From assembly GCA_022794265.1 (NCBI GenBank), contig JAAWEK010000007.1:62001-126000 (forward strand): 64,000 nucleotides of DNA, given 5' to 3'. Positions 1 through 8,212 of this stretch are shown piece after piece. Below the pieces are notes generated by a model. It was not told the origin of the DNA and made no database searches. It saw only the letters and a list, made by a program, of their open reading frames with translations. Within the stretch, counting starts at the first letter, position 1; each line of letters opens with the position of its first letter. Source of the stretch: Lachnospiraceae bacterium (GTDB lineage Bacteria; Bacillota; Clostridia; Lachnospirales; Lachnospiraceae). The position numbers and the translations under genes are program-made.

Positions 1-30
1 TTGACAATATATGGTTTTGCATGGTAACAT
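1..30 (+). promoter_or_regulatory. possible sigma-A promoter at the window edge
   Basis: TTGACA lies at 1-6 and, after an 18-bp spacer, TGGTAACAT gives a weak extended -10 at 25-30. If used, it would give a leader of about 270 nt in front of the gene at 309, with a terminator-like hairpin inside that leader. The upstream context is cut off, so this is tentative. Confidence 0.3.
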
Positions 31-163
31 TTAACTATATAAAAATAAATATGTATTGTGGTAGTTTAAATTATAAGATAAGCTGGGTTATACAAAGAAT
101 TAAGATGGGTAAAAGTACATACAAAAATAAAAGGTACTGAAGAGAAAAATATAAAATAAGTAG

Positions 164-221
164 GCCTGTGGTTGTATAATTTCATCTTTCTAAGTGAAAT
201 GTGCAAGCGCAGGCATTTTTT
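164..221 (+). terminator. intrinsic terminator or attenuator before the first gene
   Basis: GCCTG at 164-168 pairs with CAGGC at 210-214, an inner ATTTCA/TGAAAT stem (179-184 with 195-200) extends it, and a run of T follows at 216-220. It lies less than 100 bp before the start codon at 309. It is therefore either the terminator of a gene outside the window or a conditional attenuator for the secreted protein downstream. The 1-160 region otherwise shows no gene I can support. Confidence 0.55.
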
Positions 222-308
222 GTTTATGTAATTTACTTTAGCGATATCTTTAGAAGGATGGCTTATAGAAGTAATTGTATTAAAAAATATAGTAAAGAGG
301 TAAAAACT

Positions 309-1361
309 ATGAAAAAAATTTATAAACGAATTGTTGCTACAATAATAATAATTTGTCTTAGCAATTGGTGTATATTACAAAATTATACCTTAAATTATGC
401 AAATGAAGATGATATAAAACAATTAGAAGATGAAATGGAAGACATAGTAGAATATTTTTATCCCTATATAACACTTAAAGTTGAAAAAATTACTCCAATT
501 TACAAGTTGGATAAAATATGCGAATATGCAATTGATATATCTGCTGATAATGTAAATTATGGTTATTTTATAGTAAATGATAGTTATGATATTACTCGGT
601 TTATAATTAAACAAAATAGTGATGGATTTATAGAATCAAATTTTGATATTTTATTGGATAAGAAAATATTAAAAGTAGACATTTTTGAGTATCAATATAG
701 TGATGAAGATATTGTACTGGGTTCTTATGATGATATATTTAATATTTGTTATGATGATTTATCTATGATGGATGCTGATCATAATTTAAAATGTCAAAAA
801 ACGCTAAAAAAATATTATGCATTTGGGGAAAATTTTATTACTGATAAACTTGGAATGGATTATGGCTGTGCAATAGTTGCTATGTTAAATGTCGCTGCAC
901 AAAATCAGTTATTTAGAGTTCGAAATGCTAGTACGAGTTCATATGATATTAGTAATATTAAAAGTGAATATAAAAGAATATGGGATATAGCAAGACCAAT
1001 AGATGGATTTATTGCAGCTGATAAAATGGGAAGTATTATGTCTGCATATGTAAAAAAATATCATAATAATTTTACTTTGACATATAAAAATTATAGTAAT
1101 CCACCAATTGGTTTTTTTACAAATGCAATTGATGCCAATTATTCAGCTATTCTTGGCGTGGTAGGAGATGTAAGCGGAGCTAAATCAGGACATGCCTTTA
1201 GTGTTATTGGATATTTAAATTATCAACATAGATATAAAAATCACAATAAGACATTTTTAAAAGTAACTACTGGTTGGGGGTATGATAATGAAATAGGATA
1301 TATAGATTATAATAATCTTAATGTACGTTCAACTTATGGGGTTAAATATATTTTCAAATAA
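309..1361 (+). CDS. secreted papain/C39-like cysteine peptidase-fold protein
   Basis: A 350-residue protein with a Sec signal (KK-rich start, hydrophobic residues about 7-25). The C-terminal half carries a papain-like pattern: GMDYGCAIVAMLNV (candidate catalytic Cys), then SGHAFSVIGY (candidate His), then TTGWGYDNEIGY near the end. This resembles C39/C70-type peptidases that act outside the cell; the substrate is unknown. I chose ATG 309 because AGAGG precedes it and the signal peptide begins there; an upstream in-frame ATG at 201 lies inside the terminator hairpin. The gene is clearly more AT-rich than the genes after 1876, which hints at separate acquisition. The N-terminal half (residues about 30-200) matches nothing I recognise and may be a prodomain. 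Confidence 0.55.
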   Translation: MKKIYKRIVATIIIICLSNWCILQNYTLNYANEDDIKQLEDEMEDIVEYFYPYITLKVEKITPIYKLDKICEYAIDISADNVNYGYFIVNDSYDITRFIIKQNSDGFIESNFDILLDKKILKVDIFEYQYSDEDIVLGSYDDIFNICYDDLSMMDADHNLKCQKTLKKYYAFGENFITDKLGMDYGCAIVAMLNVAAQNQLFRVRNASTSSYDISNIKSEYKRIWDIARPIDGFIAADKMGSIMSAYVKKYHNNFTLTYKNYSNPPIGFFTNAIDANYSAILGVVGDVSGAKSGHAFSVIGYLNYQHRYKNHNKTFLKVTTGWGYDNEIGYIDYNNLNVRSTYGVKYIFK

Positions 1362-1401
1362 TAGAATAAATTTTTTTAAAATTATTAAGGAGCGAGAAGG
1401 T

Positions 1402-1845
1402 ATGAAAAAAAAAGTTTTATTCACGGGTTTGATTTTAATCTCAATCATAATAGTAATCGGAATTATCCTGATTCCAACAAAAACAAAACTGAATCTGAAA
1501 TCTGAAAAAATTGTATGTATACGGATAGAAAATTACAACAAAAGCATTGATATTACAGAACCATCGGAAATAGAGAAAATCATTGGTTCACTCAATACAC
1601 TTTCGTATAAGAAAAAGCATCCGTATAAAAAATATTTAGATATCCTGACCGGTAAAGATAATGGCTTTATCAGCGAAAATATATATAGGATTTCATTGTT
1701 TACGGAAAAACGGGAACACTATGTTTATCGGGATGGATGGAAACGTATTTTACTAAGTATGAATGGAACGGAGCTTTGTATCGATTCTGTGGATTATCGA
1801 CTGACAAGAAAAAATACATTAAATTTTCGAAGCTATTTGAAATAA
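1402..1845 (+). CDS. small membrane-anchored protein of unknown function
   Basis: A 147-residue protein starting at ATG 1402 behind AAGGAG. One N-terminal transmembrane segment (about residues 5-25) is followed by a roughly 115-residue exported domain rich in Lys, Ile and Tyr, with no Cys-lipobox and no motif I recognise. Its plan (short anchor plus a small extracellular domain) resembles the protein at 3372, and both sit next to the carrier-protein genes. It could therefore belong to the same operon, but sequence similarity between the two is not obvious by eye. It ends 30 bp before the adenylating enzyme gene. Confidence 0.55.
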   Translation: MKKKVLFTGLILISIIIVIGIILIPTKTKLNLKSEKIVCIRIENYNKSIDITEPSEIEKIIGSLNTLSYKKKHPYKKYLDILTGKDNGFISENIYRISLFTEKREHYVYRDGWKRILLSMNGTELCIDSVDYRLTRKNTLNFRSYLK

Positions 1846-1875
1846 TAATTAACAAAAGAGAAAGGGTTATAAATT

Positions 1876-3105
1876 ATGGATTCATTAACCAAAATCATAA
1901 GTCATGCGTACAAAAATTCGCTGTTGTATCAGCAAAAGAAACCGGAGTGGTATGAGGAATCAAGAGAGCCGGATATTACGGAATTTCCGATTATTCAGAA
2001 ACAGGATTTATTTCATAACGTTCCGGCAGAAATTATGGATTATGTCATGGGACATATTCCGGAAGAGGAAGTAGTTCAAATGAGTACCTCCGGTTCCACC
2101 GGTATCTGTCTGCCTGTTTTATGGCACAAAAATGATTACCGGCGTTCCATGTTGTCTCTTTGGATGTTGCGGAAGAAATATTATCATATCAGTCCTAATG
2201 ATAAGCTTTGTTATTTCTATACCATCCGGGAGAGCGGCGACAGTGATTTGGCATATGAGTATAGTAATCAAACACTGGGTTTTTCGAAATGTTCGTTAGA
2301 TGAAAAGCGGATTTATAAAATCTATCAGATGATATTAGATTTTGGACCCAAATGGATGCTTCTGCAGCCAAGCATGGCAGAATTATTGTTGGAAACGGCG
2401 CAAAAACATGGCCTGCCTCCGGTTAATGAACTGGAATATATTGAATTTTCAGGAGAAATGCTATTTGAAGAATTAAGAGAGCGTGTGAAACAGTTTTTTG
2501 GCTGTCAAATCAGTAATCAATATGGAAGTAATGAGTTAAACTCCATTGCATTGGAATGTCCCCATGGAAATATGCACTGTATCAGCAGTAACGTATATGT
2601 TGAAATTGCAGATAAAGAAGGTCAGGTGATTGGTGATGATTCGGAAGGAGAGATTATTGTAACTTCCTTAAATAACCGGATTATGCCGTTTGTCAGATAC
2701 CGGATTGGGGATTGGGGCAGAATACGGCACAATAAAAAATGTCCCTGTGGAAACCGGAATCCCATATTAGAGCTTACAATGGGAAGAAGCAATGATTCTA
2801 TTCTTACGGAACAGGGAAGAAAAATTAATCCATATATATTTGTACATGCCGTTGAAGCTATTAACGGCAGTTACGATGATGTAATAAAACAGTTTAAGGT
2901 TATTCAGAGGGATTATAATTCTTTTCTTGTATTGTTGCGGATTGATGACAATTCTGTGAAAGAAGACATAGAAGAGCTGTTTGTGAAATATATACTGGAG
3001 CCGGACCTGAAACAGGCAGAATATAAGTTTGTATACAGTGATTCCTTTATAAATGAGGATGGCAGAAAGCTTCGATATTTTATGAATGATATGGAAAAGG
3101 AGTAA
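1876..3105 (+). CDS. PaaK/CapK-like acyl-adenylating enzyme
   Basis: A 409-residue member of the phenylacetate-CoA ligase/CapK branch of ANL adenylate-forming enzymes. Visible motifs are the phosphate-binding TSGSTGICLPV (about residues 73-83), SNQYGSNELN (the aromatic/acidic A5-type motif), PFVRYRIGDWG (the YRxGD ATP-ribose motif) and a CPCG segment typical of this branch. These enzymes activate a carboxylic acid with ATP and pass it to CoA or a carrier protein thiol. A carrier protein gene starts 5 bp downstream, so loading of that carrier is the likely role. The acid is unknown. It is the first gene of a seven-gene cluster ending at 7900. Length is normal for compact PaaK homologues (about 400-440). 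Confidence 0.8.
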   Translation: MDSLTKIISHAYKNSLLYQQKKPEWYEESREPDITEFPIIQKQDLFHNVPAEIMDYVMGHIPEEEVVQMSTSGSTGICLPVLWHKNDYRRSMLSLWMLRKKYYHISPNDKLCYFYTIRESGDSDLAYEYSNQTLGFSKCSLDEKRIYKIYQMILDFGPKWMLLQPSMAELLLETAQKHGLPPVNELEYIEFSGEMLFEELRERVKQFFGCQISNQYGSNELNSIALECPHGNMHCISSNVYVEIADKEGQVIGDDSEGEIIVTSLNNRIMPFVRYRIGDWGRIRHNKKCPCGNRNPILELTMGRSNDSILTEQGRKINPYIFVHAVEAINGSYDDVIKQFKVIQRDYNSFLVLLRIDDNSVKEDIEELFVKYILEPDLKQAEYKFVYSDSFINEDGRKLRYFMNDMEKE

Positions 3106-3109
3106 GGTA

Positions 3110-3394
3110 ATGCAATATACATATGAAGAAATCAAAGATGAAATTATTAAAATCATCAGAGAAGAGATTGGATGGAATGATAATGGCTGTACTCTTGGGG
3201 AAGAAACGAGGCTGATTGATGATTTGGAACTGGATTCCGTTATGATTGTGCAATTGATTGTAACAATTGAGGAAAAGTTTCAGATGGAATTCAGCGATTC
3301 GGAGGATTTATTAAAATGTCTGGAAACCATAGGAAGTCTAACAAAAGATATCTTAGAAAGGACAAAAGGATTTGGGAAAGAAAAAGATATATAA
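3110..3394 (+). CDS. acyl carrier protein (ACP1)
   Basis: A 94-residue carrier protein. The phosphopantetheine attachment motif is LELDSVMIVQL with Ser43 as the modified residue, preceded by the usual acidic helix and a TRLIDDLELD lead-in. Start ATG 3110 is set by AAGGAG just upstream, inside the stop region of the adenylating enzyme gene. Coupling to that gene suggests it carries the acid activated there. It is distinct in sequence from the second carrier at 7640, so the cluster uses two dedicated carriers. No ketosynthase or NRPS condensation domain is nearby, so it is unlikely to serve ordinary fatty acid or polyketide chain extension. Confidence 0.85.
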   Translation: MQYTYEEIKDEIIKIIREEIGWNDNGCTLGEETRLIDDLELDSVMIVQLIVTIEEKFQMEFSDSEDLLKCLETIGSLTKDILERTKGFGKEKDI

Positions 3395-3833
3395 AATAGC
3401 GATTGCTGTAGTCATATTAATTACAGGAATCATTATAGTTACTCTGATAGTATGGAATTCTTTTGACAGCAGTAAATCAATACAAACATGGATATCCGGG
3501 TTGGATATAGAAGATACTTCTACTAAAGTTTTTTGCAATAAGTATGAACTTCCAAAAGAAGAGAAAGCAAAATTTATTAATATTTTAAAGGAATTACCTG
3601 CAAAAAAATTGAGTAAATCCAATACATGTGATGAAACAACACCAAATTATTTTTTTGATGTTACAGATGGTGAAACAACTTACACAGTTGTAGATCAGAT
3701 TTCCAAAGGCGGTAAAGCATTTATATATAGAAAAGGAAGCAGAGGAAAGGGCTGGTATATAAAAGATAATCAAATACGGGAGTTTATGGATAAAATTTAT
3801 GAAAATGATTTAAAACAAAAAGATAGACAGTAA
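3372..3833 (+). CDS. small membrane-anchored protein in the carrier-protein operon
   Basis: A 153-residue protein with an N-terminal transmembrane helix (about residues 7-28) and a roughly 120-residue exported domain containing two Cys (about 53 and 83) that could form a disulphide. The start appears to be TTG 3372, overlapping the ACP1 gene by 23 bp, with AGAAAGGA upstream; no ATG is available in the right place. I do not recognise the family. The overlap argues that it is translated with ACP1 and may act in export, modification or self-protection linked to the product. Confidence 0.55.
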   Translation: MGKKKIYKIAIAVVILITGIIIVTLIVWNSFDSSKSIQTWISGLDIEDTSTKVFCNKYELPKEEKAKFINILKELPAKKLSKSNTCDETTPNYFFDVTDGETTYTVVDQISKGGKAFIYRKGSRGKGWYIKDNQIREFMDKIYENDLKQKDRQ

Positions 3834-3852
3834 GATAAAGGAAAGCATATAA

Positions 3853-5430
3853 ATGATTTCACAATACATAAAACAATTAAATATATATGATATTCCCTAT
3901 GATTACGATTATGATGTAATCAATTGTTTTGAGCATCCCATTGCTGCAATACTGAATTATTTTGACCGGAGGTATACAAACTACTATCTTGCACTGGCAA
4001 AATTCCGGGGCGTGTATACACAGGGAAATGTGCGGAAACAGGTGTTGCAGGAAACGGAAACATTATTCGGAATTTCAGTCCGGGAAACGGGAAAATTAAG
4101 TTATAAGCTGCTTATGAAGTCTGTTGATGAACAAACGCCTTTACTGACAGGCGTTAATCTGAAACAGTTATTTTATAGCCAACATTATAAAAATAAAAAC
4201 TGGGGACACTGGCTATTAGTAAAAGGATATAACCGGGACTGCGATTTAACGGCAGTACTGGATAATACCCAGCTGGAGCAGAGCGGACATGGATATGAAA
4301 CATTTCCTCTGCCATATGAAATCTTAAAATCAGCCAATGATGATTATAAAAAAGTATTCGGAAAAGAATATGCGGGTCTTCTGTTTCGAAAAGAGCGGGA
4401 GATAAATCCGGTTTATGTACTGAAACATTTATTAACAGAGTATGAAAGTCTGGATTTGACTGAGACAAATAATTATAAACAAATGGAGCTGCTGGCAGCG
4501 TTCCGAAACTTAATCAATGAAGAAAATAAAAATATTGATATTGATTATTATGGCAATGAGTTAAAAAAGAAACTAATCAATGTCAATAAATACAGAAAAC
4601 TATTCCACACGGAAATGGAAGGTTTTATGGAGCAATATGGATTTGAATCAGAAAAAATCCCGGAATTCAAAATCAAAAGTATGGAACTGAACAATTTATG
4701 GGAACTGTTTCTGTTAAGAAAAATTGCGGAATCCGTCCGGGGAAGGTATCTGGATATAGAGACAGACCCATTGATTATAGAGAAAGAAAGGCAGATACAA
4801 CGCTTGCTGAATCAGTTCCGGCAGTATTTGGACAATGAAATCAGCGATGATGGAAATTTCATATCACATGATGGAATATATGGCGAAAAAACAGTGGATA
4901 TATCCTACCCTGTGGAGCATAACGAAGATGGTATTATAACGGAAAGTGACTCCGGACTGGTATTTCATTTTCGGGGGAAGAAAACCTGTAACTGGTGGGA
5001 TATGGATGAAGCACCGAAAATTCTTCTGCCTGGTGCAGCAGGGGCGCAGACCTTTGAAGTCCGAACAGTGATAACCGTTGACAGGGAACAGAATGCAAAA
5101 AACTTTGAGGCCGGTATTTTTATCCGGAATTCCAACACCGGTGAGCGTCTGATTCTTGGTATGGAAAATGAAGAAAATATTGTCTTGGATGAGATAGAGG
5201 TTACCGGACATAAATTATATGTGGGAAAAATGGAAGAGTATTCCCTGTTCCTGAGATATCAGGCAGGGAGACTGGAAGGCGGTCTGTGTCTTTCAGGAAT
5301 GGATAAAGTATTATTTACTACGGAATACAGAGTATCGGGGGAGTGGGAAACAGGACTGGTATGTAAGACCTGGGGACATGGCGGTAAACTGAAAGTAATG
5401 TTCCGGAATATCAGTTATGACATAAGATAA
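3853..5430 (+). CDS. BtrH-like cysteine acyltransferase with C-terminal beta-sandwich
   Basis: A 525-residue protein. Residues about 15-170 resemble the N-terminal domain of butirosin BtrH, a papain-like fold that moves an acyl group from a carrier protein to an amine. Candidate catalytic residues are Cys in DVINCFEHPIAAIL, His in WGHWLLVKGY, and Asp in AVLDNTQ. A helical middle (about 200-330) follows. Residues about 345-525 look like an all-beta, laminin G/DUF1349-like domain (GLVFHFRGKKTCNWWDMD and later strands), an uncommon addition. No signal peptide is seen, so action in the cytoplasm is expected. In the operon it lies between ACP1 and a second BtrH-like gene. The functional call is inference from fold motifs plus neighbours. 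Confidence 0.6.
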   Translation: MISQYIKQLNIYDIPYDYDYDVINCFEHPIAAILNYFDRRYTNYYLALAKFRGVYTQGNVRKQVLQETETLFGISVRETGKLSYKLLMKSVDEQTPLLTGVNLKQLFYSQHYKNKNWGHWLLVKGYNRDCDLTAVLDNTQLEQSGHGYETFPLPYEILKSANDDYKKVFGKEYAGLLFRKEREINPVYVLKHLLTEYESLDLTETNNYKQMELLAAFRNLINEENKNIDIDYYGNELKKKLINVNKYRKLFHTEMEGFMEQYGFESEKIPEFKIKSMELNNLWELFLLRKIAESVRGRYLDIETDPLIIEKERQIQRLLNQFRQYLDNEISDDGNFISHDGIYGEKTVDISYPVEHNEDGIITESDSGLVFHFRGKKTCNWWDMDEAPKILLPGAAGAQTFEVRTVITVDREQNAKNFEAGIFIRNSNTGERLILGMENEENIVLDEIEVTGHKLYVGKMEEYSLFLRYQAGRLEGGLCLSGMDKVLFTTEYRVSGEWETGLVCKTWGHGGKLKVMFRNISYDIR

Positions 5431-5467
5431 ACGAAAAAAACTTAAGAGAAAAAGAGGATAATGATGT

Positions 5468-6466
5468 ATGGAGAAAAACAACTATCATACAAGAGCAGGA
5501 ATTGAGTGTCTGAATTCCTGTATTTATAATTATCTGGCCAATGAAAATCAGGCAATCTCCAGAAGCGATATATTTTTCTCCGGCGGAGGTTTTGAGATTG
5601 GATACTTCCGGGGGAATGGGCATAAGATAATGTCCGGTCAGAATCGTTCCAATCTGCAGTTTATACGTACATATTTAGAAGGAAGTACGGTAGATAATGT
5701 ATTGGAAACTTATGAAGGAGAAATGAAAACGTTTCTTAAAGAGACGCTTCAGAATAAAAATCGGTTAATTATAAATGTTTCCGGATCAGGGTTGCCATAT
5801 AGTAAGGCATTTGACAGTAATCAGACGGTTTCCCATTTTATTAATTTAATTGGTATCGATACGAAAAAAAATCTGGTCAGAATCAGTGACGGCTGTATGC
5901 CGGTGGTAGGAGGCGGCTGCTATGAAGATTGGATAGATATGGATGTGCTGGCGGAAAACTGGCAGATGATGAATGGAAGATATATTGAATTAAATTATAA
6001 ACATCTGGATATTCAGAAAATTAAAAAATCTGCATATGAAAATATGAGAAAAGGAATAAAAAAATATCTTCATAAAGACAGAGGCTGGTTTGGAAGCCGG
6101 ATAGGCGGACATCAGGCCATATTGAGATTGTTTGAAGATATAAAAATGATGATTGAAAGTAATACAAAAAACAGTCTGGAAATCATACGGGATATCAATC
6201 AGCAGTTGAGGGTGGAGGGATATCTCAGCTCCAAAGAATTTCTGCTGGAAAAAATGAAGGAAACGGGTTGCAGGGAGGAACTGACGGATTCCTACCAACA
6301 TATAATCCGTGAATATGATATAATCTGTTTAAATGTAATGAAATCAGTAATTAAAAAGAATCCGGAGAATATGGAAGGACTGATTAAGCAGATTCAACAT
6401 TCTGTTCAGCAGGAAAATAAAATTTTAAAAGAAGTTTTACGGAATCCATTCCCCGTTTTTAAATAA
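5468..6466 (+). CDS. BtrH-type acyltransferase/C39-like protein
   Basis: A 332-residue protein whose first 170 residues match the BtrH N-terminal pattern well: ECLNSCIYNYLANE with candidate nucleophile Cys, the glycine-rich FFSGGGFEIGYF, then SHFINLIGID (candidate His) and ISDGCMP (Asp). BtrH takes an acyl chain from its carrier protein in butirosin biosynthesis. Here two carriers and a carrier-loading ligase surround the gene, which supports the same chemistry. The C-terminal half is helical and charged, like the DUF4872 half of BtrH family members. The start ATG 5468 follows GAGGATAATGAT. No membrane segment or signal is visible. Confidence 0.65.
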   Translation: MEKNNYHTRAGIECLNSCIYNYLANENQAISRSDIFFSGGGFEIGYFRGNGHKIMSGQNRSNLQFIRTYLEGSTVDNVLETYEGEMKTFLKETLQNKNRLIINVSGSGLPYSKAFDSNQTVSHFINLIGIDTKKNLVRISDGCMPVVGGGCYEDWIDMDVLAENWQMMNGRYIELNYKHLDIQKIKKSAYENMRKGIKKYLHKDRGWFGSRIGGHQAILRLFEDIKMMIESNTKNSLEIIRDINQQLRVEGYLSSKEFLLEKMKETGCREELTDSYQHIIREYDIICLNVMKSVIKKNPENMEGLIKQIQHSVQQENKILKEVLRNPFPVFK

Positions 6467-6513
6467 ACTTTTTGATGTACCAGGGCAAAAGAGAAAAGTG
6501 AAGTGAGACGCAT

Positions 6514-7638
6514 ATGATAAAAATACCTATTACGGAAGATTTTAATATAAAAGAGTATGAAAAACAAATTAGTTTTATCAGTTCTGCCATCACCGGTTAT
6601 AAGATTCAGAACCGGACACTATTGATAGACTGTGATGAGACTTTCGAGGCGGACCTGGAGAAAACGATACGAAGTTCCATGAAAAGATTTTTGGGAACAG
6701 AAGATACAGGTACTCCGGAAGTTCTGGCAGAGAATAGAAATAACCGGTCCTTTACTTCCCATGAACAGGTATTGAACGGGGAGTATATTATATCTTATGG
6801 AGACGGAAGAATCGCTTTAAATCATGAAGCGGTATGGTTATATGAATATTTTGATTCCGTATTTCGGGGATTTGCCATGGAGCTTGGAGCAGTAGAAGAA
6901 CGATATCCGGTACTGCTGCCGGTCAAAGATTATTCCGATACCGGATATCTGAGAAATTCACCGCAATATAGCATGTTCTGTAGTGAAGTAACAGAGGATA
7001 TGAAGATAATACAGCAACTGAGAACCGTAGAGGCTCAGGCAGAAAAAGATTATATAAATCCGGCGCGATATACGTTATCTCCCTCGGCGTGTTTTTCAGT
7101 ATATGAAAGATACAGGGGACAGACTTTGACCGATAATTGTACGGTTACCCTGTGTCAGAGTGTTTTTAGAAATGAAGGGAGATTTAACTGGAAAGATTTT
7201 GGCAGGCTGCGGGATTATCATGTCAGAGAAATTGTATTTATCGGAAGCCCGGATTATGTCACCGGCTCCAGAAATAAGATTATGGACAAGACAATAGAAT
7301 ATATGAAGAAAATGGGACTGGCGGGAAGTGTGGAATCTTCGTCAGACCATTTTATTATTCCCCAAATGCAGAAATTTAAAATTATACAGATGCAGAAAAA
7401 ATTAAAATATGAGTGGCGGTTATCCGTGGGAGAAACAGAAGAGATGGCAGTGGCTTCCTTTAATCTGCATGGTTTAAATTTTACCAGACCATTTGGAATA
7501 ACCGTGAATGGAACAGAGACGGTTACCGGCTGTGTGGGATTTGGACTGGAGCGGATGGTACTGGCATTTTTAACCCAGTTTGGACTGAATGAATCCAATT
7601 GGCCGGAGGATATGAGAAAATCAGAGAGGAACAGGTAA
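6514..7638 (+). CDS. amino acid:[carrier protein] ligase (SerRS-like)
   Basis: A 374-residue class II aminoacyl-tRNA synthetase catalytic core related to atypical SerRS, without the N-terminal tRNA-binding coiled coil. Motif 2 is seen as CQSVFRNEGRFN and motif 3 as CVGFGLERMVLAFL. Family members studied in Bradyrhizobium and Agrobacterium adenylate a small amino acid and transfer it to the phosphopantetheine of a carrier protein rather than to tRNA. They hold a zinc through Cys, Glu and Cys. The equivalent positions here appear to be Cys193 (SPSACFSVYE), Glu239 (VREIVFIG) and Cys340. The carrier gene at 7640 follows after one base, which strongly supports this reading. Which amino acid is used cannot be read from sequence. 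Confidence 0.8.
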   Translation: MIKIPITEDFNIKEYEKQISFISSAITGYKIQNRTLLIDCDETFEADLEKTIRSSMKRFLGTEDTGTPEVLAENRNNRSFTSHEQVLNGEYIISYGDGRIALNHEAVWLYEYFDSVFRGFAMELGAVEERYPVLLPVKDYSDTGYLRNSPQYSMFCSEVTEDMKIIQQLRTVEAQAEKDYINPARYTLSPSACFSVYERYRGQTLTDNCTVTLCQSVFRNEGRFNWKDFGRLRDYHVREIVFIGSPDYVTGSRNKIMDKTIEYMKKMGLAGSVESSSDHFIIPQMQKFKIIQMQKKLKYEWRLSVGETEEMAVASFNLHGLNFTRPFGITVNGTETVTGCVGFGLERMVLAFLTQFGLNESNWPEDMRKSERNR

Positions 7639-7639
7639 T

Positions 7640-7900
7640 ATGACAGAAGATAAAATAATCTTAGAGGAAGAGATACTGGAGATTTGCAGAGAAGCAGTCC
7701 GGCAGGTTTCTGCAGAGGACAGGGAATTTACAATGGATACGGAACTGTCAGCAAAAGACGGAATCGATTCTTTGGCATTTATGAATATAATTATAGCATT
7801 GGAAATTCGGTTTGATGTGGTGCTGGATGAAAGGCTGGCAGCATTAAAAGAAGCGAAAAATATCAGGGAATTAATAGAGCAATTAAAACAGATTCGTTGA
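7640..7900 (+). CDS. acyl carrier protein (ACP2), probable aminoacyl carrier
   Basis: An 86-residue carrier protein with attachment motif KDGIDSLAFMNI; Ser44 is the phosphopantetheine site. It begins one base after the ligase stop with GAGAGGAACAGG as ribosome binding site, so the two are translationally coupled. By analogy with the ligase/carrier pairs known from alpha-proteobacteria it is probably loaded with an amino acid. It closes the biosynthetic operon; the next gene has its own promoter at 7947. Confidence 0.85.
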   Translation: MTEDKIILEEEILEICREAVRQVSAEDREFTMDTELSAKDGIDSLAFMNIIIALEIRFDVVLDERLAALKEAKNIRELIEQLKQIR

Positions 7901-7946
7901 CAAAAAATGGGATTGGGTTTCGGTGGAATAGTTCTTTCTATAAGCA

Positions 7947-7975
7947 TTGACAAACGGTACTGCATATGATATTCT
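7947..7975 (+). promoter_or_regulatory. promoter of the riboswitch/CDF transcript
   Basis: TTGACA at 7947-7952, a 17-bp spacer and TATTCT at 7970-7975. Transcription would begin about 30 nt before the riboswitch aptamer. Confidence 0.7.
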
Positions 7976-8013
7976 ACAGGAAACAAAAACTCTTTGCACT
8001 GCATATAAATCTA

Positions 8014-8129
8014 CAGTACAAACTGAGCAGACCGTGACAGAACGTCATGGAGTCGGGTCACAGAAGTGACAGTGGAATCTTTCATCCACGGGACAGTAGT
8101 TGCTAATACTGATTCGTGGGTGTTTTTTT
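8014..8129 (+). ncRNA. NiCo-type (czcD) riboswitch with overlapping terminator
   Basis: A four-way junction can be drawn by hand. P1 pairs CAGTA (8014-8018) and AGCA (8026-8029) with TGCT (8101-8104) and TACTG (8107-8111). P2 is TGAC/GTCA (8035-8047), P3 GTCAC/GTGAC (8057-8070) and P4 GTGGA/TCCAC (8072-8089). Purine-rich junctions with GGGACAG follow P4. ATCCACG (8084-8090) can instead pair with CGTGGGT (8115-8121) followed by seven T, giving a terminator exclusive with P4. Architecture, terminator logic and the CDF exporter downstream fit the cobalt/nickel riboswitch, which turns expression on with metal. The family assignment is from memory of the consensus. Confidence 0.8.
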
Positions 8130-8212
8130 ATTCTTTTCATAAGCAATCGCTTTGAACTCCCACAAATATTTAGTGCCATAGAGAGCTATCTTAAATTTTG
8201 GAGGTAACTGAT

